From contig JAFEEQ010000028.1 of the NCBI GenBank assembly GCA_018241025.1, positions 52,339 to 116,338 on the forward strand: a stretch of DNA of 64,000 bases, in the 5' to 3' direction. Positions 30,625-40,313 of the stretch are shown one piece after another. Below the pieces are notes generated by a model. It searched no databases, was not told the DNA's origin, and saw only the letters and a program-made list of their open reading frames with translations. Both the position numbers and the translations under genes were made by a program. Numbering within the stretch: the first letter of the stretch is position 1; each line of letters starts with the position of its first letter. The DNA comes from Pseudomonadota bacterium (lineage in GTDB: Bacteria > Pseudomonadota > Alphaproteobacteria > Micropepsales > Micropepsaceae).

Positions 30625-31083
30625 TCACGACGATGCAAGCGCGCGCGCACCCATGATGTCGGCCTCGCGCTCGAGACCTGTGTCGTCGTTGAGCGGAACG
30701 CCGCCTGCGAGCTGCGCCGTCGGGCGCACCCGGCCCTGCGCTTGCTGCACCACATGCCATGCCTCATGGGCAAGATGCTTCTCCTGCCCTGGCGCCACGT
30801 GGATCTCGCTGCCTTGGGTGAAGGCATGCGCCTGAAGCGCCGCCGGACGCTCCGAATTGAACCGCACGCGAACCTGATCGAGCGAATATCCGGAGAGATT
30901 TTCGATGCCGGCCTTGAGCCCGTCCGGAAGCCCGGTGGGATTCATCCTTTCCGACAAAGCGCGAAGCTGAACCGGCCCGCCGCCGGCGTTGAGCCGTTCG
31001 GCCATCCCGCCGGGCTCGGCCGCCTGGCGCTGCGCCACCGCTAGAGCGAGCGGTTGCCTCTGCGCCTGCAACAATTCCGCCAC
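30625..31083 (-). CDS. DUF4157 domain protein, putative eCIS cargo
   Basis: 152 residues, GTG start preceded by GGGAG. The N terminus holds a weaker form of the cargo leader (GGMAERLNAG, VQLRALSERM). From residue 50 it is a DUF4157 domain: GLPDGLKAGIENLSGYSLD, then VRFNSERP, SEIHVAPGQE and HEAWHVVQQ, an intact HExxH at 106-110, ending LEREADIMGARA. DUF4157 is known as a marker N-terminal domain of eCIS-associated toxins; here it stands alone with no C-terminal toxin domain. It could be a self-processing or loading factor, a small peptidase toxin, or a truncated effector. It is transcribed toward the ATPase gene and lies 68 nt after cydX on the same strand, so its promoter is uncertain. Confidence 0.85.
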   Translation of the reverse strand: MAELLQAQRQPLALAVAQRQAAEPGGMAERLNAGGGPVQLRALSERMNPTGLPDGLKAGIENLSGYSLDQVRVRFNSERPAALQAHAFTQGSEIHVAPGQEKHLAHEAWHVVQQAQGRVRPTAQLAGGVPLNDDTGLEREADIMGARALASS

Positions 31084-31151
31084 GGATGCTCCCGAAGCCC
31101 GACGTCGCCCCTATCTTGAACGAGCGCGTGGACAAAGGAAAGGCGCGACAG

Positions 31152-31259
31152 TCACCCTTCTTCGCCGTCATGTTCCGCGCGATGCTCAAGCCACATCGCA
31201 TTGAGCACCGCCAAGGTGACGGCGAACCCGAGACCCAGCACCCAGGAAAAATACCACAT
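31152..31259 (-). CDS. cydX: Cytochrome bd small subunit CydX
   Basis: Short 35-residue gene directly after cydB. The peptide starts MWYFSWVLGLGFAV, has one transmembrane helix, and continues into NAMWLEHR and an acidic tail, the standard CydX layout. CydX stabilises the haems of the CydAB quinol oxidase. It begins 9 nt after the cydB stop, so it belongs to the cyd operon. Confidence 0.9.
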   Translation of the reverse strand: MWYFSWVLGLGFAVTLAVLNAMWLEHRAEHDGEEG

Positions 31260-31268
31260 CGCGGCCTC

Positions 31269-32393
31269 TCAATAGGCAGTCTTGGAATTGCTGGCGATAT
31301 CCTCCGCCCGCACCGGGCCGCGCATCACGCGATACACCCATGCGGTGTAGGCGAGAATGATCGGCAGGAAGATCGCGACTGCGCCGAGCATCACCCCAAG
31401 CGTCAGCTTGCTCGAGGAGGCATCCCACACCGTCAGGCTGGCACTCGGATCGGACGAGGACGGCAACAGGAACGGGAACAGCGCAATACCTGCCGTCGCA
31501 ATCGTCCCCGCCGGAACCAGCGCCGAGAACAGGAAAGCGCCGAGTGGACGCGTGCGCATCATCAGCGCCCCGAGCGCGCCGATGATGGCCACAGCTGCCC
31601 CAATCCAGCTAGCACCGCCCGCAAACCAGCTCGAAGTCCGGACGACCGTCTTGAGCATAGGGTTCGACGGCCCGTCATGCGCGATGGAGCCGGCGATGCC
31701 GTAGCCGGGCAATTGCGACAGCCATAACCCTGCCAGCGCGAAGAGCACCACAAACGCCAGCGCCGCGACCGGTACGATACGCCGCGCCCTGCCCTGCACC
31801 GCGCCCTCCGTCTTCAGATTGAGCCATGCCGCGCCATGCAGCACGATCATGCTCAGGCTGACGAGACCGACGAGAAGCGCAAAGGGATTGAGTAGCGACA
31901 ATAACGTGATGTCGGGCATGAAGCGCAGGTCGCTGTCGAAACCGAACGGCACGCCGAGGAAGAGATTGCCGAACGCGACACCGAAGACCAGCGACGGCAC
32001 CACCCCGCCGGCAAACAACGCCCAGTCCCAGATGCTGCGCCAGAGCGGCGAATCGAGCTTGCTGCGATATTTGAAGCCGCCTGGACGCAGGATCAGCGTC
32101 GCCAGCACTAGGAACATCGCCAGATAGAATCCGGAGAAGCTCGCGGCATAGAGCGTGGGCCAGGCAGCGAAGATCGCGCCACCGCCAAGAATGAACCACA
32201 CCTGGTTTCCTTCCCACACCGGGCCCACCGTGTTGATCGCTATGCGCCGTTCGACATCGGTCCGTCCGACGAAGGGCAGAAGTGCGGCGGTGCCGAGATC
32301 GAACCCGTCCATGATCGCGAACCCGATGAGCAGGATGCCCAGCAGCGCCCACCAGACAAGCCGGAGCGTTTCATAGTCGAACATGGGCATCAC
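31269..32393 (-). CDS. cydB: Cytochrome bd quinol oxidase subunit II
   Basis: 374-residue integral membrane subunit. It starts [19 protein letters not shown], followed by the CydB hallmark [11 protein letters not shown] and VWEGNQVWF, with about nine hydrophobic segments. Together with CydA it forms a cytochrome bd oxidase that reduces oxygen with electrons from quinol and supports low-oxygen respiration. Its ATG overlaps the cydA stop by 4 nt. Confidence 0.97.
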   Translation of the reverse strand: MMPMFDYETLRLVWWALLGILLIGFAIMDGFDLGTAALLPFVGRTDVERRIAINTVGPVWEGNQVWFILGGGAIFAAWPTLYAASFSGFYLAMFLVLATLILRPGGFKYRSKLDSPLWRSIWDWALFAGGVVPSLVFGVAFGNLFLGVPFGFDSDLRFMPDITLLSLLNPFALLVGLVSLSMIVLHGAAWLNLKTEGAVQGRARRIVPVAALAFVVLFALAGLWLSQLPGYGIAGSIAHDGPSNPMLKTVVRTSSWFAGGASWIGAAVAIIGALGALMMRTRPLGAFLFSALVPAGTIATAGIALFPFLLPSSSDPSASLTVWDASSSKLTLGVMLGAVAIFLPIILAYTAWVYRVMRGPVRAEDIASNSKTAY

Positions 32394-33928
32394 TCCGCTG
32401 CCGCCAGGGGCGCCGGCAGAGCGGCATCGGGCCCAAGGCGGATATATTTCGCGAGCAGATAGAAGTCGGCGACCAGCAACACCGAATAGAACAGTGCGAA
32501 GCCAAGCAGGCTGAAGAGCACGTTCGCCGGATCCGTCGACGACACGCCAAGCGCCGTCGGCAGGATGCCCTCGATCACCCAGGGCTGGCGCCCGTACTCA
32601 GCCACGATCCATCCCAGTTCGGCAGCTATCCAGGGCAGCGGCAGGCTGAGCGCGGCTATGCGGAGGAACCAGCGATACCGGTCGAGCCGACGCCGTGCGG
32701 AAAACCAGAAGGCGGTCCCGAACAGCGCGATGAAGAAGAAGCCAAGCCCGACCATGAGCCGGAAAGACCAGAACAGCACCGGCACATTCGGGATGGTGCT
32801 GTTCGCCGCGGCGCGGATGTCATCGTCCGTCGCATTCTCGATGTCGGGTCGCTGCCGCTTGAGCAGCAACGCATAGCCGAGATTGCCGACATGGGCGTCG
32901 AGCAAGGTGCGCAGCGCCATGTCCTTCGGATTGCGCTTGATCTCCTGCAAGGTTTTGTAGGCGACCAGCCCGTCCTTGATCCTGCCGTAGGCCTCGTCGA
33001 CGAGTTCATTGATACCCGGCACCGGCTTGTCGATCGAGCGCGTGGCGATCAGTCCGAGAACCCACGGCACCTTCACCTCATATTTCGTCGTATGGGTCGA
33101 AAGGTCGGGCAAGCCGAAGACCGTGAACGAGGCCGGCGCGGGCTCGGTCTCCCACATCGCCTCGATCGCGGCGATCTTCATCTTCTGGTTTTCGCCGGCG
33201 GTGTAGCCCGACTCGTCGCCCAGCACGACCACCGACAGCGCCGAGGCGATGCCGAAACTCGCCGCCACCGTCATCGAACGCTTGGCGAACTCGACATGGC
33301 GGCCCTTGAGCAGGTACCAGGCGCTGATCGCCAGCACGAACACCGAACCGGTGACATACCCGGCGCTGACCGTGTGCACGAATTTCGCCTGCGCCACCGG
33401 GTTGAATAGCACCTGCATGAAGTCGGTGACTTCCATACGCATCGTGTCGGCGTTGAAGCGAGCACCGACGGGATACTGCATCCAGCCATTGGCGACCAGG
33501 ATCCACAGCGCCGAGAGATTGGTGCCGATGGCGAGCGCCCATGTGGCGATCAGATGCTGCACCTTGCTGAGCCGGTCCCAGGCGAAGAAGAACAGGCCGA
33601 CGAAAGTCGCCTCGAGGAAGAACGCCATCAGTCCTTCGATGGCGAGCGGGGCGCCGAACACGTCGCCGACATATTGCGAGTAATAGGCCCAGTTCGTGCC
33701 GAACTGGAATTCCATCGTGATGCCGGTGGCGACACCCATGGCGAAGTTGATGCCGAACAGGATGCCCCAGAATTTCGTCAAGTCGCGCCAGATCGGCTTG
33801 TCGGTCATCACATAGACCGTCTCCATGATCCCGAGCAGGATCGAGAGGCCCAGCGTCAACGGCACGAAGATGAAGTGATAGAGGGCCGTTACCGCGAATT
33901 GCAGGCGCGAGAGTTCGACGATGTCCAT
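32390..33928 (-). CDS. cydA: Cytochrome bd quinol oxidase subunit I
   Basis: 512 residues with the usual nine membrane helices. Conserved parts include [20 protein letters not shown] carrying the haem-ligand His near residue 18, [22 protein letters not shown] (written here in part: [12 protein letters not shown]), a short Q-loop beginning after GDESGY, and [13 protein letters not shown] of the quinol site region. Binds haems b558, b595 and d. Upstream lies cydP, downstream cydB and cydX in one operon. The cydDC exporter genes are not in the window. Confidence 0.97.
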   Translation of the reverse strand: MDIVELSRLQFAVTALYHFIFVPLTLGLSILLGIMETVYVMTDKPIWRDLTKFWGILFGINFAMGVATGITMEFQFGTNWAYYSQYVGDVFGAPLAIEGLMAFFLEATFVGLFFFAWDRLSKVQHLIATWALAIGTNLSALWILVANGWMQYPVGARFNADTMRMEVTDFMQVLFNPVAQAKFVHTVSAGYVTGSVFVLAISAWYLLKGRHVEFAKRSMTVAASFGIASALSVVVLGDESGYTAGENQKMKIAAIEAMWETEPAPASFTVFGLPDLSTHTTKYEVKVPWVLGLIATRSIDKPVPGINELVDEAYGRIKDGLVAYKTLQEIKRNPKDMALRTLLDAHVGNLGYALLLKRQRPDIENATDDDIRAAANSTIPNVPVLFWSFRLMVGLGFFFIALFGTAFWFSARRRLDRYRWFLRIAALSLPLPWIAAELGWIVAEYGRQPWVIEGILPTALGVSSTDPANVLFSLLGFALFYSVLLVADFYLLAKYIRLGPDAALPAPLAAAE

Positions 33929-33938
33929 ACGGGGACCC

Positions 33939-34097
33939 TCAGGGGTTTGCCGAATTCAGGAGGTGATCGGTCAGACGGGACTCGTTCACCGCCACGCGAT
34001 GGGCCGGCGAGAAGAACAGGACATAGAGAACAGAAAGCAGGACTGCCTTCAGCAGCAACAATCCGACGACTTCCCGGCGGAGCTTGTACGGAAACAT
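33939..34097 (-). CDS. cydP: CydP-like small membrane protein
   Basis: 52 residues from the ATG at 34097; the frame is open 13 codons further but this start gives the family-like MFPYKLRREVVGLLLLK. One membrane helix is followed by FFSPAHRV and a short periplasmic or cytoplasmic tail. The pattern fits the putative CydP small subunit that precedes cydAB in many proteobacteria. It ends 10 nt before cydA, supporting a cydPABX operon. Confidence 0.75.
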   Translation of the reverse strand: MFPYKLRREVVGLLLLKAVLLSVLYVLFFSPAHRVAVNESRLTDHLLNSANP

Positions 34098-34225
34098 CGT
34101 TCTCCCTCCGCAAATGATTGCCGGATGGGCTTGCACGACTCAAGTTTACATCCGTTTGTCTCTGGCGCCACTGCGCCAGTGCGCCACGCGACACCATCGC
34201 CGGCTGCGCCACACTCCGGCGGCAA

Positions 34226-34665
34226 ATCCTGCCCGGCGGCGGTTCGGACGGCACCGGCGGCCCGACCAATGACCAGTTCGCCAGCGCCAGACCGCTACCG
34301 CCGCGGGGCCACGACCATCTTCACGGCATGAAGGGCGCCGACGCGCAGGCCGTTGCCCTCGACAACGATGGCGACGGCTCGATCAGCAGGAGCGAGTTCG
34401 AATCCTTCGTCACCGCCAATGGCGGCATGAGGCCGACAGCGATTTCGCGGCGCTCGATACCTCGAACCAGGGCTCGCCGACTTCGGCCGACTTTGCCAAG
34501 GCGGGGGAGAACCTGCAGAACAATACGTCGTCGTCCAACACGGTACTCGTGTCTCTGCTGGATGCCTTTGCCGGCGCGAACAAGGCGGTCAGCACGACGT
34601 CCGTGTCCGCCCGACGCAGTGGCGCGTCTCTCTGCGCGCCGCCTCGTCGCAAGGCCGGGAGGTGA
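34226..34665 (+). pseudogene. Frameshifted EF-hand protein remnant
   Basis: A clear EF-hand loop (DNDGDGSISRSEF) is coded from 34361 in one frame, followed by ESFVTANGG. At about 34427 that frame turns into unrelated Arg-rich sequence, while another frame continues DSDFAALDTSNQGSPTSADF, a degenerate second EF-hand, then AGENLQNN and LVSLLDAFAGAN, and stops at 34663-34665. The shift equals a lost base or two gained bases. Upstream coding is also unclear and no good start is seen. Most likely a decayed calcium-binding EF-hand protein; a sequencing error is the alternative. The region 34098-34690 otherwise has no supported gene. Confidence 0.55.
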
Positions 34666-34690
34666 CGGAGACCGCTTCCCGGCGTTTGCA

Positions 34691-37600
34691 TCACCAGGTG
34701 TAACGAAGCCCGATACCTTCGGTATAGGACTGTGACTTGTCCGATATGTCGCTGTCGAAATGGAAGTCGATACCGAATCCGCCCGCGCTGTGCAGCCCGG
34801 CACCGAGCGAGAACAGCACCGCATTGCGGCCGCCGCTCGCGCCATAGCTGGTGAAGGTCGAGTCCGGGAGCGCCGCAAATGCCGCCTCGGCCGCCGGAAT
34901 GCCCGACATGTTCAGCTTCCAGGCCAGGCGGTCGGACAGGTTCAGGGTCCAATCGTCGAGATGCACATCGACGCGCTGGCGCAGGCCGAGCTCGGCATTC
35001 GCGTAGTTCGTGGTCTGTCCCGCGAAGGTGAGCGCGAAGCCGTCCGAACCGGACAGCGCCGTCTCGGTGTATTTCGGCGTGTCGAACAAAACGTCCTGCA
35101 CGGCCACATAGGGCATGATCCAGCCGAGTTGCGCGCCGGTCTCATAGCGGCCGCCGATCATCCGCGCGGTCACCTTGCCTTGCAGCGTATCGGTGCCCGA
35201 GACATCGATGGTGCGCTGGGTCTTCACATCGTCGAGCGCGAGCGCACCGGCAAAGGAGCCGTAGAAATGGCGGCTGAACTGGGTCAGCCCATAGACGCCG
35301 AGCTGGAATGCCGTCGCACGGCCTTGCCCCACATCGCTCGCCAGGCGGAAATCCGAAGATCCCGTCGAGACCGCGAAGCCGAGCCGTGTCGACGGCGCGA
35401 CGTTCCAGTCGCCGCCGGCAACGAAGCCCGTCACGCTCGCCCGCATGCGATGGGTGTCGTAAAGCGCACTGTCGCCATCGACGATCTGCGTCGAGATCAG
35501 GGCCGTGGCCCATATACCGTCGTCCTGGGGCATCTGGCTGCGGAAGGCGCCCGTCGGCTGCAGATCGGCGATATGATCGAACATCGCGGTCAGGAACGGA
35601 TTGACCAGCGAATTGCCGGCCTGTGTGACGTCGCTGCCGACTTCACTGGCGAGCTGCCCGGCATCGGTCTCCAGCGCCGCAGCACTCAACGTGCCGAGGG
35701 CCTGGAATTTCTGCGGCAGCGTATCGCCCGCGGCAATCGCCGCATCGATCCCGTTCACCGCATTGCTCGCGCCCGGCGAGGCGCCGCCCGGCAACAGCGG
35801 CGAGAGCTTGGCGAGGTTGACCTCGACATAGACGTCGTTGGCGTCATAGCTGACGACCGTCTTGTATTGCGCCCCGGTGCTGACGATCGGTGCAACCGCG
35901 AAAGTTCCGCTCACCCCGCCGCTCGCGGTCAGAACCGTCAGCTTCTGTCCGAAGGCATATGTGCCGTCGAGGCTGACGACCGACAGCGTACCGCTCAACG
36001 CCTCCGCACCCGACACCGAAAGCTTTCCGGCCGAGCTGTTCGCCATGTTGACCACGAACAGGGAGCCCGACGAGAACGCGACGTTGCCGTTGACGGTCAG
36101 TGTACCCGTGCCGTTCGAGCCCGGCGCGATCGACGCGCCGCTCGCGAGCGTCACGCCCGAGACCGTGCCGGAGCCGGCCAGCGTGCCGCCCGAATTCACG
36201 GTCACGCCGCTCGAACTCGCGATCGAACCGTTCACCGACAGCGTCCCGCCATTGATAACCGTCGCGCCGGTATAGCTGTTGGTGCCGGAGAGGACTTCGC
36301 CGCTGCCGCCGGCCAGCATCAGCCCGCCGGTACCGGTGATCACGCCCGAGAATGTCCCGGAGCCGTTGGTGATCGTCAGATCCTGGCTGCCCATGATGAC
36401 GGAGCCCGATCCCGACAACGATACGAGGCTGGACGCAACCGTCATGCCGGAAAGGTCGAGCGTACCGTTCACCGTTGCGCCGCTGGACTGTGCAATGTTC
36501 GCCGAGCCGGTAAGCGTCAGACTCGCGAGGTTGCTGACGACGGTCGCCCCGGCATAGCTCTCGCTCGCCGTGAAGATCATGTCGCCGCTGAGGATCGAAA
36601 CGCCGCCGGTGCCGGAGATCGTACCGCCGAACGTCGTTGCATCGGTGCGGGCGAAGGCCAGCGTTCCGTTGTCGGTGACATCGCCTGCGATCGAACCCGT
36701 CGTGCCGCCATTGCCGATCTGAAGCGCCCCGGCCGAAATCGTGGTTCCGCCGCTATAGGTATTGGTGCCCGTCAGGATCGTCGTGCCCGACCCGGCCTGC
36801 ACCAGCTGTCCGTTGCCCGAGACGTTGCCGCCGAAGGCAAGCGATCCCGTGCGGTTGAACTTCAGCGTGCCGTTGTCGGTCACATCGCCGACGATCGAGC
36901 CGCTTCCGGCGCCAAGTCCGATCTGCAGCGTGCCGCCGTTGATCAGCGTGCCGCCGCTGTAGGTGTTGCCACCCCCCAGAATCTGCGTCCCGCCCGAAAC
37001 GATAAGCTCGCCGGTCCCGGAGATCGTGCCCGTGAACGATGTACTGCCATTCGAGATGTTCAGATTTTCGCCACCAAGAACGACCGTCCCTGTGCCCGAA
37101 ATCGTACCGAGTGTCACCGTCGAAGAACCGGTCACACCCGAGATATCGAATACGCCGTAGTCGAGCAGCTTTCCGCTCGACAGCAGGCTTCCCGATCCCG
37201 TCAGCGCGAGCGTGCCGCTGTTGATCGTGGTGCTGCCGGCATAGGTGTTCGCGCCTGTCAGGGTCTCGACACCCGAGCTCACGGTGAGTCCGCCGGCGCC
37301 CGAGATCGATCCCGAGAACGCATCCGCGGCATTGCTCAGCAAAAGCGTCTGCTCGCCCAGCACGACTGAACCGGATCCCGCGAGCGAAATGATCGTCGCG
37401 GTCGTGGTTCCGCTGGCGGAGGACACCTGCGAAATGTCGAACACCGAATTGTCGACCACGGTCGAATGCGCGATCGCCGATGAGCTTCCCAGCGCGAGCG
37501 TGCCGCCGCTGATGACGGTGTCGCCCGTGTATGTATTGGTGCCTGACAGGATTTCGTTACCGGAAGCCAGCGTCACGCCCCCGGAACCGGAGAGGACTCC

Positions 37601-39133
37601 CGTGAAGGTCCCGAAGGCTCCGGTCAGATCGAGATTGCGGCTTCCGAGAACGACCGAGCCGGTGCCCGCAAGCGAAGTGATCGCGACGTCGGAACCTGCG
37701 GAAGAAATGTCGAGCGTGCCGGTCACGGAGACATTGCTCGAATTGGCGATCGAGCCGCTTCCGCTGAGTTCGAGCGTTCCGGCCGTGAGCGTCGTCACGC
37801 CGGTATAGGTCTGCGCTGCACTGATGACGGTCGTGCCGGAGAGCGTGCTGATACTTCCTGAACCGGAAATCACGCCGCTATAGTCGACCACGCCGCTCGT
37901 CTGGAAGCTGACCAGCGAGCTGTTGGCGATATCCTTGTCGACGCTGGCCGAACCGAGGACAAGCGTGCCGCCGGTGACGCTCGTGGTCCCCGTGTAGTTC
38001 AGCGAACCGGAAAACAGCTGGGTGCCGCCGGTGACCACGACACTGCCGCTGCCCTCGAGCGTACCGGAGAACGAGCCGGACGCAGCGGTAATGGTCAGTG
38101 TCGATGCGCCCATCTCGACCGTGCCGGCTCCGGACAGCGATTTGATCGAGGCCCCGCCCGTGGCCGAAATATCGAATATGCCGCCGTCCGCCACACTCGA
38201 TCCGGCCACGCTGCCCGTGCTCGAGAGCGCCAGCGTTCCGGCCGAAATCGTCGTCGTTCCGGTATAGCTGTTGGCGGCCGTCAGGGTGAGCGTGCCACTA
38301 CCGAGTTGGGATACACCACCGGTGCCGGAAACGACGCCATCGAATGAAATGTCGTCGCTGCGGTTAAAGGCCAAGGTACCGACGACGGACGCATTGCCGA
38401 TGATAGACCCGGTGGTACCGCCGTCGCCGACTTCCAGCGTTCCGGAGGATATGACCGTTCCGCCGCTATAGGTATTCGTGCCCGTGATGATCTCGGTGCC
38501 GCCTGCGACCTTCAGACTTCCCGTGCCGGTAATAACACCCGAAAAGAGGCCGCCGCCGTCGCTGATGCTGAGTATTTGTGAACCGAGCACGACATTGCCC
38601 GTACCGGAGAGGGTTGTGACCGACGCGCCGCTCGTCGTTGCCGATATGTCGAACGTGCCGTTGTCCACCAGTCCCGCGGAATCCGCGATCGTGCCTGTCC
38701 CGCCCAGCGCCAAAACCGCCCCGCTATTTACGGTCGTGACGCCCGTATAGGCGTTGCTGCTCGCGGTGAGCGTTACGATGCCGCCCCCGACGCTGTCCGA
38801 AAAGGTCAGCGGTCCGGCGCCCGTGAACGCGCCGCTCATCGTCACCGTATGACCGTCGATATCGATCGTATTGCCGGTATAGGTCTCGACCGTGAAGTTC
38901 TGGGTGATGGTCGTGGTACTGTCGAGAAGCAGCGTTCCGCCCTTGAAGTCCGGATTGAGCGAATTGCCGAGCGCCGAAGCCTTGTAGGTGGAGCCGCTGG
39001 AAATATCGCCCGCCATCGCCGGGCCAGCCATGACCAGCACGCCGGCAACCGTTGCGGCGAGGGCTGTCCACGGAATGTTTCCGAAAGCAGTGACGCGCGC
39101 GCACGCACGCGCCGGATTGATCCGGTGATCCAC
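34691..39133 (-). CDS. Autotransporter with PATR-type beta-strand repeats
   Basis: About 1480 residues. The frame is open to a TTG at 39211, but a GTG at 39133 has a strong ribosome site (AAGGGG, 6 nt spacing) and leads to a compact N terminus with signal peptide (TALAATVAGVLVMAGPAMA). The passenger consists of repeated units with TGTNTYSGGT, GGTLxLG and LSGTGxVxLG, the autotransporter-associated beta-strand repeat of a beta-helix. A barrel of about 290 residues ends in GLRYTW, the aromatic outer-membrane terminus. Cys is nearly absent from the mature protein. Function unknown; adhesin or biofilm roles are typical of the family. It is unrelated in repeat type to the autotransporter at the left edge. 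Confidence 0.9.
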   Translation of the reverse strand: MDHRINPARACARVTAFGNIPWTALAATVAGVLVMAGPAMAGDISSGSTYKASALGNSLNPDFKGGTLLLDSTTTITQNFTVETYTGNTIDIDGHTVTMSGAFTGAGPLTFSDSVGGGIVTLTASSNAYTGVTTVNSGAVLALGGTGTIADSAGLVDNGTFDISATTSGASVTTLSGTGNVVLGSQILSISDGGGLFSGVITGTGSLKVAGGTEIITGTNTYSGGTVISSGTLEVGDGGTTGSIIGNASVVGTLAFNRSDDISFDGVVSGTGGVSQLGSGTLTLTAANSYTGTTTISAGTLALSSTGSVAGSSVADGGIFDISATGGASIKSLSGAGTVEMGASTLTITAASGSFSGTLEGSGSVVVTGGTQLFSGSLNYTGTTSVTGGTLVLGSASVDKDIANSSLVSFQTSGVVDYSGVISGSGSISTLSGTTVISAAQTYTGVTTLTAGTLELSGSGSIANSSNVSVTGTLDISSAGSDVAITSLAGTGSVVLGSRNLDLTGAFGTFTGVLSGSGGVTLASGNEILSGTNTYTGDTVISGGTLALGSSSAIAHSTVVDNSVFDISQVSSASGTTTATIISLAGSGSVVLGEQTLLLSNAADAFSGSISGAGGLTVSSGVETLTGANTYAGSTTINSGTLALTGSGSLLSSGKLLDYGVFDISGVTGSSTVTLGTISGTGTVVLGGENLNISNGSTSFTGTISGTGELIVSGGTQILGGGNTYSGGTLINGGTLQIGLGAGSGSIVGDVTDNGTLKFNRTGSLAFGGNVSGNGQLVQAGSGTTILTGTNTYSGGTTISAGALQIGNGGTTGSIAGDVTDNGTLAFARTDATTFGGTISGTGGVSILSGDMIFTASESYAGATVVSNLASLTLTGSANIAQSSGATVNGTLDLSGMTVASSLVSLSGSGSVIMGSQDLTITNGSGTFSGVITGTGGLMLAGGSGEVLSGTNSYTGATVINGGTLSVNGSIASSSGVTVNSGGTLAGSGTVSGVTLASGASIAPGSNGTGTLTVNGNVAFSSGSLFVVNMANSSAGKLSVSGAEALSGTLSVVSLDGTYAFGQKLTVLTASGGVSGTFAVAPIVSTGAQYKTVVSYDANDVYVEVNLAKLSPLLPGGASPGASNAVNGIDAAIAAGDTLPQKFQALGTLSAAALETDAGQLASEVGSDVTQAGNSLVNPFLTAMFDHIADLQPTGAFRSQMPQDDGIWATALISTQIVDGDSALYDTHRMRASVTGFVAGGDWNVAPSTRLGFAVSTGSSDFRLASDVGQGRATAFQLGVYGLTQFSRHFYGSFAGALALDDVKTQRTIDVSGTDTLQGKVTARMIGGRYETGAQLGWIMPYVAVQDVLFDTPKYTETALSGSDGFALTFAGQTTNYANAELGLRQRVDVHLDDWTLNLSDRLAWKLNMSGIPAAEAAFAALPDSTFTSYGASGGRNAVLFSLGAGLHSAGGFGIDFHFDSDISDKSQSYTEGIGLRYTW

Positions 39134-39436
39134 CAGGTGCCCCTTGCAGCATTTTACGATGGGGCCATCTAAGGCAAGCGTCGTCGTGTAACTATGTCGG
39201 CATTGTATCAAGGCGACGCCTGCTCACGACACTTCCGTAATGTTGCAGACACGCTGTTGCGACAATTGCCTGGTCCGGACGAAGGCCGCCGGGTTCGCGG
39301 CAACCGCCCAAACCCGTCATCTGGCTTTGATATGTCACGCCAGGCCGGCCGGCATTGCCGGCAGGATTAACTGCGCCGTCATGAAATGCGGCACGCCCGC
39401 CAGCATCGCGCGCGACAAACTTTTCGTAGCGCGCCG
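39134..39436. other. Intergenic region upstream of the second autotransporter
   Basis: About 300 bp between the autotransporter start and the SDR stop, both on the minus strand. A 75-codon plus-strand frame here has no homology that I recognise and no good ribosome site, so I do not call it. On the minus strand TTGCCT and TAAAAT lie 15 bp apart just before the autotransporter start, a possible but poorly spaced promoter. No terminator or repeat was clear. Confidence 0.4.
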
Positions 39437-40252
39437 CTACTGTGACGCGCCGAGCTGCTTGGCATAGCCGCCGGCAACGAGTCGGGCCATCGCGTCGAAC
39501 AGGGCATCGGGATCGACCCGGCGAAGTTTCGCGATCTCCGCCTCGCCACCCTCGGCCAGAATCAGCTCGCGTTCGCCGGCGCGCAGCGCGGCAAGGATGC
39601 GTTCCGCGGCGGTCTCGGGGGCCATGCCGCTGTCGATCGCCTTGTCGCTGAAGCCGCGCGGCTTTGCGTCCGCGCCGAGCGCGTTCTTCGACACTTCTGT
39701 CCGCACCGACCCGGGCGCAACGACCAGGACCTTGAGACCGTGATGCGCCGTCTCGGCGCGTACGCTGTCGTGATAGCCGATGAGGCCATGCTTTGCGGCG
39801 CTGTAGGCGCTGCGCAGGGGCGAACCGACGATGCCCGCCACGCTCGATATGGCGACTATGCTTCCGCTGCCCGCCGCCACCATCCGCGGCAGGTTCGCCT
39901 GGGTCAGCGCGATCGGCGCCAAAAGATCGACATCGACGATGCGGCGGTAGACTTCAAATGCCGTCTCGACAGCAAGCGAACGCTGCGAGATGCCGGCATT
40001 GTTGACCAGCCCCTCGACGGCACCGGCCCATGACCATGCCTTGTCGGCGATCTCGGGGATGTGCGCGAAATCTGTCGCCTCAAACGGCAGAACGAGGCTC
40101 GCGGTTTTCACTTTCTTCGCCAGACCTTCCAGCGCCTCGGTGTTACGGCCCGAAAGGATCAGCTTCGCGCCGCTTTCCGCCAGCGTGAGCGCCAGGGCGC
40201 TGCCGATTCCCGACGACGCGCCCGTCACCCACCACACCTTGCCTTCGAACAT
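39437..40252 (-). CDS. Short-chain dehydrogenase/reductase
   Basis: 271 residues from the ATG at 40252, chosen because GGGAGGAAAG lies 2-3 nt upstream; an upstream in-frame start at 40291 would run through the operator. Classical SDR features: VTGASSGIGSALA (NAD(P) site), NNAGIS, the Ser in AISSVAGIVGS and YSAAKHG for catalysis. The substrate is unknown; DHRS7-like reductases are similar in layout. It is divergent from the TetR gene and shares the palindromic operator, so it is likely part of the same regulon. Confidence 0.9.
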   Translation of the reverse strand: MFEGKVWWVTGASSGIGSALALTLAESGAKLILSGRNTEALEGLAKKVKTASLVLPFEATDFAHIPEIADKAWSWAGAVEGLVNNAGISQRSLAVETAFEVYRRIVDVDLLAPIALTQANLPRMVAAGSGSIVAISSVAGIVGSPLRSAYSAAKHGLIGYHDSVRAETAHHGLKVLVVAPGSVRTEVSKNALGADAKPRGFSDKAIDSGMAPETAAERILAALRAGERELILAEGGEAEIAKLRRVDPDALFDAMARLVAGGYAKQLGASQ

Positions 40253-40275
40253 GTCTTTCCTCCCGAGAACCCGAA

Positions 40276-40305
40276 TTGACTTTTTGAACAACTTTGTTCA
40301 ATAAT
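40276..40305 (+). promoter_or_regulatory. Promoter of the TetR operon
   Basis: TTGACT at 40276-40281 and AATAAT at 40300-40305 with 18 bp between. The expected transcription start, about 7 nt after the -10 box, falls at or next to the ATG at 40314, and no ribosome site is present, so the mRNA may be leaderless. The operator palindrome lies between the two boxes. Confidence 0.5.
40284..40301. promoter_or_regulatory. Operator palindrome for the TetR regulator
   Basis: Perfect inverted repeat: TTGAACAA, CT, TTGTTCAA, in the 61-bp gap between the divergent SDR and TetR genes. It overlaps the spacer and -10 box of the TetR promoter, so a bound repressor would block polymerase. Size and symmetry fit a TetR-family dimer site. 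Confidence 0.7.
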
Positions 40306-40313
40306 CAACATCG

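Noticed and set aside
34760..37369. 869-codon plus-strand frame opposite the second autotransporter.
   Set aside because: Composition mirrors the beta-strand repeats in antisense; no signal, motif or start context.
39240..39467. 75-codon plus-strand frame between autotransporter and SDR.
   Set aside because: No recognised homology, no ribosome site, and it overlaps the SDR 3' end.
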